A DNA stretch of 32,914 nt from Prochlorothrix sp035285005 (GTDB lineage: Bacteria > Cyanobacteriota > Cyanobacteriia > Prochlorotrichales > Prochlorotrichaceae): the NCBI GenBank assembly GCA_035285005.1, contig JAYKIB010000116.1, positions 1 through 32,914 on the forward strand. Reading direction: 5' to 3'. The stretch's first letter is position 1; each line of letters starts with the position of its first letter. Under the pieces are notes generated by a model. It had not been told where the DNA came from. It made no database searches and saw only the letters and a list, made by a program, of their open reading frames with translations. The position numbers and the translations under genes were made by a program. This document shows, in pieces, positions 30,764 through 32,914 of the stretch.

Positions 30764-30969
30764 CGATAAAAGTCTGGGTACCGTAATAAATTCCCATGGG
30801 CATGGGGCAAGCTTTGCAATTCTTAACAATCATTGGGGAATTGAGCCCAGGTCCGTTGCTCTGCGTAGGCGTGGCCTGGGATGGCGGTGGCTGGGGGCTA
30901 TCCGATTCGTCAGTGAAGTTTCCTGTGGGGATGATTCAGAGGCTGGGCCGGTGGAGGTTTGGTGCTGGT

Positions 30970-31461
30970 CTAGCGATAGTTGGTAAACTGCAAGGCCACG
31001 GGCCACTCTTCTTGCTTGAGGAACTGAATCACCTCTTGTAAATCATCCTTAGATTTACTGGATACCCGCAGGGCCTCGCCTTGGATTGAAACCTGGATTT
31101 TTTTAAACTGATCCCGAATTTGTTTCGACATTTTTTTGGCAAGCTCGGCTTCGATGCCCTGGCGCAGGGTAATGGCTTGGCGGACCCGGTTGCCGCTGGC
31201 GCTCTCGATCGGCCCGTACTCAAAGATTTTCAAGGACAGATTCCGTTTTGCGGCCTTCGTTTGCAGAATCATGGTGACGGCACTGAGGGTAAACTCGCTA
31301 TCCGTATTGACCACAATCTGGGTGGGGTTGAGATCCACCACCGTGTTTGTATCTTTCAGGTCGTAGCGGCCTTTAATTTCTCGGCGCACCTGATCCACGG
31401 TATTGACCATCTCTTGGTAGTCAAACTCGCTGACCACATCAAAGGAAGAGGATGAAGCCAT
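30970..31461 (-). CDS. yajQ: YajQ family nucleotide-binding protein
   Basis: The 163-residue protein is a full-length YajQ: MASSSSFDVVSEFDYQEM, QVRREIKGRYDLKDTNTVVD, KQIRDQFKKIQVSIQGEALRV and SSKSKDDLQEVIQFLKQ followed by the ferredoxin-like final strand VALQFTNYR. The family binds nucleic acids or nucleotides; a Xanthomonas member binds cyclic di-GMP and acts as a transcription coregulator, which need not apply here. The ATG at 31461 matches the usual start. It is followed by a G-poor 3' region and preceded by a 541-bp gap. No operon partner is close. Confidence 0.96.
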   Translation of the reverse strand: MASSSSFDVVSEFDYQEMVNTVDQVRREIKGRYDLKDTNTVVDLNPTQIVVNTDSEFTLSAVTMILQTKAAKRNLSLKIFEYGPIESASGNRVRQAITLRQGIEAELAKKMSKQIRDQFKKIQVSIQGEALRVSSKSKDDLQEVIQFLKQEEWPVALQFTNYR

Positions 31462-32002
31462 GGCTTTTGTCTCGTCTTATATGTACGTTCAGGGGATACT
31501 GCGGGGGAGCTAGAAGTGGGCTGAGTTGCCCGAAGGATGCCGATCGCGGTCGATCTCGATCGCAACCACTGGTCAATGTCACAGTGACTAGACCGGTACA
31601 CTTCGAGACCAGAGCACTTTGATGACTTGGGTTGGGCTTCAACGCCGCTCAGCCTACTCCCCAACCTGGATTCTTGAGTGGGCTATCGGCCAACAATTTC
31701 GATCGATCGAAGGGGGCTTCGGGTGGGGAGGATCGCGGGTAACGCTGGCAGCAGCCTCAAGATGTTGGCTAATACCGCAGCCATCTCATCGAGTGATGCT
31801 TCACCGGCCATACTTCGTCAACTAAGGATCCGCCCGGAGCAAAGGTTTCGTCCGATGACAACACCGTGGGAATTGAGCTTGGGGCCTTGGGCTTGGGGTC
31901 CTAGGTCTGGCCCACTCCAATGGGTGAGACTCCCTGCCGCGAGAACGGGGGCCATGGAGCGGCGGAGCCGTCCAGTCCGATGTCTAGCGGTGCCCTGGGG
32001 AA
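31462..32002. other. Intergenic region upstream of yajQ
   Basis: This 541-bp gap holds one diverged palindromic element at about 31607-31712 and CGATCGATCG-type runs at 31550-31560 and 31700-31710. A plus-strand frame across 31678-32025 has no recognisable protein features. I see nothing else. Confidence 0.5.
31607..31712 (+). repeat. Strongly diverged palindromic element
   Basis: AGCACTTTGATGACTTGGGT resembles the left end and start of the core, and GATTCTTGAGTGGGCTATC matches the conserved middle. The right end is close to ATCGAAGGGGGC. The core hairpin has an insertion (CGCCGCTCAGCCTACTCCCC). It is an old copy. Confidence 0.55.
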
Positions 32003-32506
32003 CTAGTCAAAATAAAATAGCGTAACGAGGCGGCGCTGTTCTTCTGCGTAGCGGCAGGTTTCCAGCAGGGTCGAGCTGTCGTGGAAGGCAAAACAAATGA
32101 GTTGCTGACAGCGGGATACGATTTCTTGGTTGCAGAGGGCGCTTGCTTCCCCCAGGGACATACTATCGTTGGCGGGATTTTCCACGAGATGAATCACCTG
32201 GGCCAACTGATCTCGGGATTCTCGAGGCTGGCGATCGAGGCTCTGGGGCAAAATTACCGTCAGAAGGTTGGGATCGGCCCGCATGGCTCCTCGAATTGCC
32301 GCAGAGTTAGTTCCCTGGGCACCGGACGTCATCAGCCGGTTTCCCCCCAGTACCAGCGCATAGCTCATCATCTCAATGAGGTGCTGGTGGGTAATGGGGA
32401 CATGGCGCGATCCCAGAAGGGCAATGCGTTTTGCACTGGTTTGCTGAATCGCAGCTAGCTCTTGAACTAGCTCATCTACCTTGGGAAGATCAAGTGCCTG
32501 ACTCAA
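32003..32506 (-). CDS. DprA/LOG-fold nucleotide-binding protein
   Basis: The 167-residue protein is essentially one Rossmann-like domain related to DprA (Smf) and LOG proteins: RIALLGSRHVP near residue 27, then LVLGGNRLMTSGAQGTNSAA and IRGAMRADPNLLTVILPQSL. Cyanobacterial homologues are commonly annotated as DNA recombination-mediator protein A. It lacks the N-terminal SAM and C-terminal winged-helix domains of full DprA, so single-strand DNA binding and RecA loading should not be assumed. The end (SRCQQLICFAFHDSSTLLETC) keeps the fold's last strands. The ATG at 32506 is well placed. No operon partner is close. Confidence 0.85.
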   Translation of the reverse strand: MSQALDLPKVDELVQELAAIQQTSAKRIALLGSRHVPITHQHLIEMMSYALVLGGNRLMTSGAQGTNSAAIRGAMRADPNLLTVILPQSLDRQPRESRDQLAQVIHLVENPANDSMSLGEASALCNQEIVSRCQQLICFAFHDSSTLLETCRYAEEQRRLVTLFYFD

Positions 32507-32563
32507 AGGTCAACATCGCTAAAACAACCTAGCTATCTTACAGCACTTTGCCAGTCCCCGTCA

Positions 32564-32670
32564 GGGCACCCCGATTAATTCAATTTTCTGTCCTGGGGCC
32601 CAGGCAATCAGCGGTGCTGGGTTAGGCGGCAAAGTCGCCCAACCCGCCCAACCCGCTCAACCCAATTCCC
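32564..32670 (-). repeat. Palindromic element with expanded core arm
   Basis: It begins GGGCACCCCGATTAATTC. The core GGGTTAGGCGGC AAA GTCGCCCAACCC pairs imperfectly. Its right arm is followed by extra 9-bp units GCCCAACCC and GCTCAACCC (32637-32663), a local duplication. Confidence 0.75.
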
Positions 32671-32696
32671 CCTTGCCCCCCAGCCTCTTCTCCCCT

Positions 32697-32764
32697 TGGG
32701 AACCTCGATTAATCGTGGCGCGCGGCGAAGCCGCGCAACCCAACCCTGATTCGGGAGCATCTCA
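32697..32764 (-). repeat. Half copy of the palindromic element
   Basis: The end reads GGGAACCTCGATTAATCG. The core is GTGGCGCGCGGC GAA GCCGCGCAACCC, with the outer pairs of the left arm changed. Similarity stops at about 32755, with no far end. Confidence 0.75.
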
Positions 32765-32802
32765 CTTTTGTTAAAACCCCCTAGAAACCCCCTACAGCAA
32801 TG

Positions 32803-32914
32803 GCCCTCACCCTAAATCCCTCTCCCGTTCTGGGAGAGGGACTTTAAGAAGTCTCACTCCCCTTCTCCCGGCTTGGGAGAAGGGGTTGGGGGATGAGGGT
32901 AAATCTGCGAAAGT
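32803..32914. repeat. Nested-palindrome repeat of a type common in cyanobacteria
   Basis: Three inverted pairs are nested: CCCTCA / TGAGGG outside, CCCTCTCCC / GGGAGAGGG (32818-32840) and CCCCTTCTCCC / GGGAGAAGGGG (32859-32885). The 'CCCTAAATCCCTCTCCC' wording is familiar from intergenic repeats of many cyanobacterial genomes. It runs to, and may pass, the window edge. Confidence 0.75.

Larger units (their letters stand above)
30027..30969. other. Gene-free region packed with palindromic elements
   Basis: This 943-bp gap holds four element copies within about 530 bp, two of them head to tail. Outside the elements I see no conserved coding frame or RNA gene. The first ~100 bp should hold the promoter of the Rieske gene. 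The copies at 30235 and 30336 each match the family, separated by 1-2 bp. Confidence 0.7.
32507..32914. other. Repeat-filled terminal intergenic region
   Basis: This 408-bp stretch at the window edge contains two palindromic elements and a different repeat known widely from cyanobacteria. No gene is seen. The next gene lies beyond the window. Confidence 0.6.

Noticed and set aside
31678..32025. Plus-strand 115-codon open frame
   Set aside because: It has no recognisable motif or Shine-Dalgarno and overlaps a diverged repeat and the end of the DprA-like gene.

Overview
The window is a piece of a cyanobacterial chromosome. Diagnostic genes are psaE (photosystem I), plant-type phytoene desaturase next to phytoene synthase, a PaO/Lls1-type Rieske oxygenase, a Ycf66-like protein and a chloroplast-type MCE/ABC lipid-transport pair. 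GCGATCGC (HIP1-type) palindromes are frequent, as in many cyanobacteria. I cannot assign a genus; the many short palindromic repeats would suit a filamentous, repeat-rich lineage.

Layout. 1-2.8 kb: crtP-crtB (early carotenoid synthesis). 3.0-4.5 kb: a serine-recombinase homologue whose catalytic residues look lost. 4.8-7.8 kb (-): a very long Ycf66-like protein with a low-complexity tail. 8.2-9.6 kb (-): riboflavin synthase and a YbjN-family protein. 10.0-12.5 kb (+): pyrH, frr and a geranylgeranyl-reductase-family flavoprotein. 12.6-13.8 kb (-): a membrane-anchored unknown and a small ribbon-helix-helix protein. 14.6-16.1 kb (+): YifB/ComM-type AAA protein. 16.3-18.4 kb (-): a NACHT NTPase gene split by one in-frame TAG. 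18.7-22.2 kb (-): DUF427 protein, PBP4-type DacB and a YvcK/CofD-like protein. 22.9-25.1 kb (+): MCE-type ABC ATPase and MCE-domain protein. 25.7-27.2 kb (+): psaE and mutM. 27.3-30.0 kb (-): a PilP-like lipoprotein and the Rieske oxygenase. 31.0-32.5 kb (-): YajQ and a DprA/LOG-fold protein.

Most genes are ordinary chromosomal genes. The most unusual content lies between them. A family of roughly 99-bp palindromic elements occurs about 20 times, counting fragments, always outside coding sequence. Its ends are inverted repeats (GGGCACCTCGATTAAT and its complement) and its core is a 12-bp hairpin. Stem bases differ between copies but change in pairs, so pairing is kept. Two copies are flanked by identical 4-bp direct repeats (TTTA, TCAT) and several more by 3-of-4 matches, which suggests a small transposable (MITE-like) element. 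Some copies lie just after stop codons, and one abuts the ribE start and seems to supply its ribosome binding site.

Other points of interest are the amber-interrupted NACHT gene, the catalytically degenerate recombinase, a second 123-bp inverted-repeat element upstream of psaE, the GKRFVR repeats and CGATCG-derived Asp-Arg segment of the Ycf66-like protein, and several clusters of short tandem repeats. I saw no CRISPR array, rRNA, tRNA or complete transposase gene.
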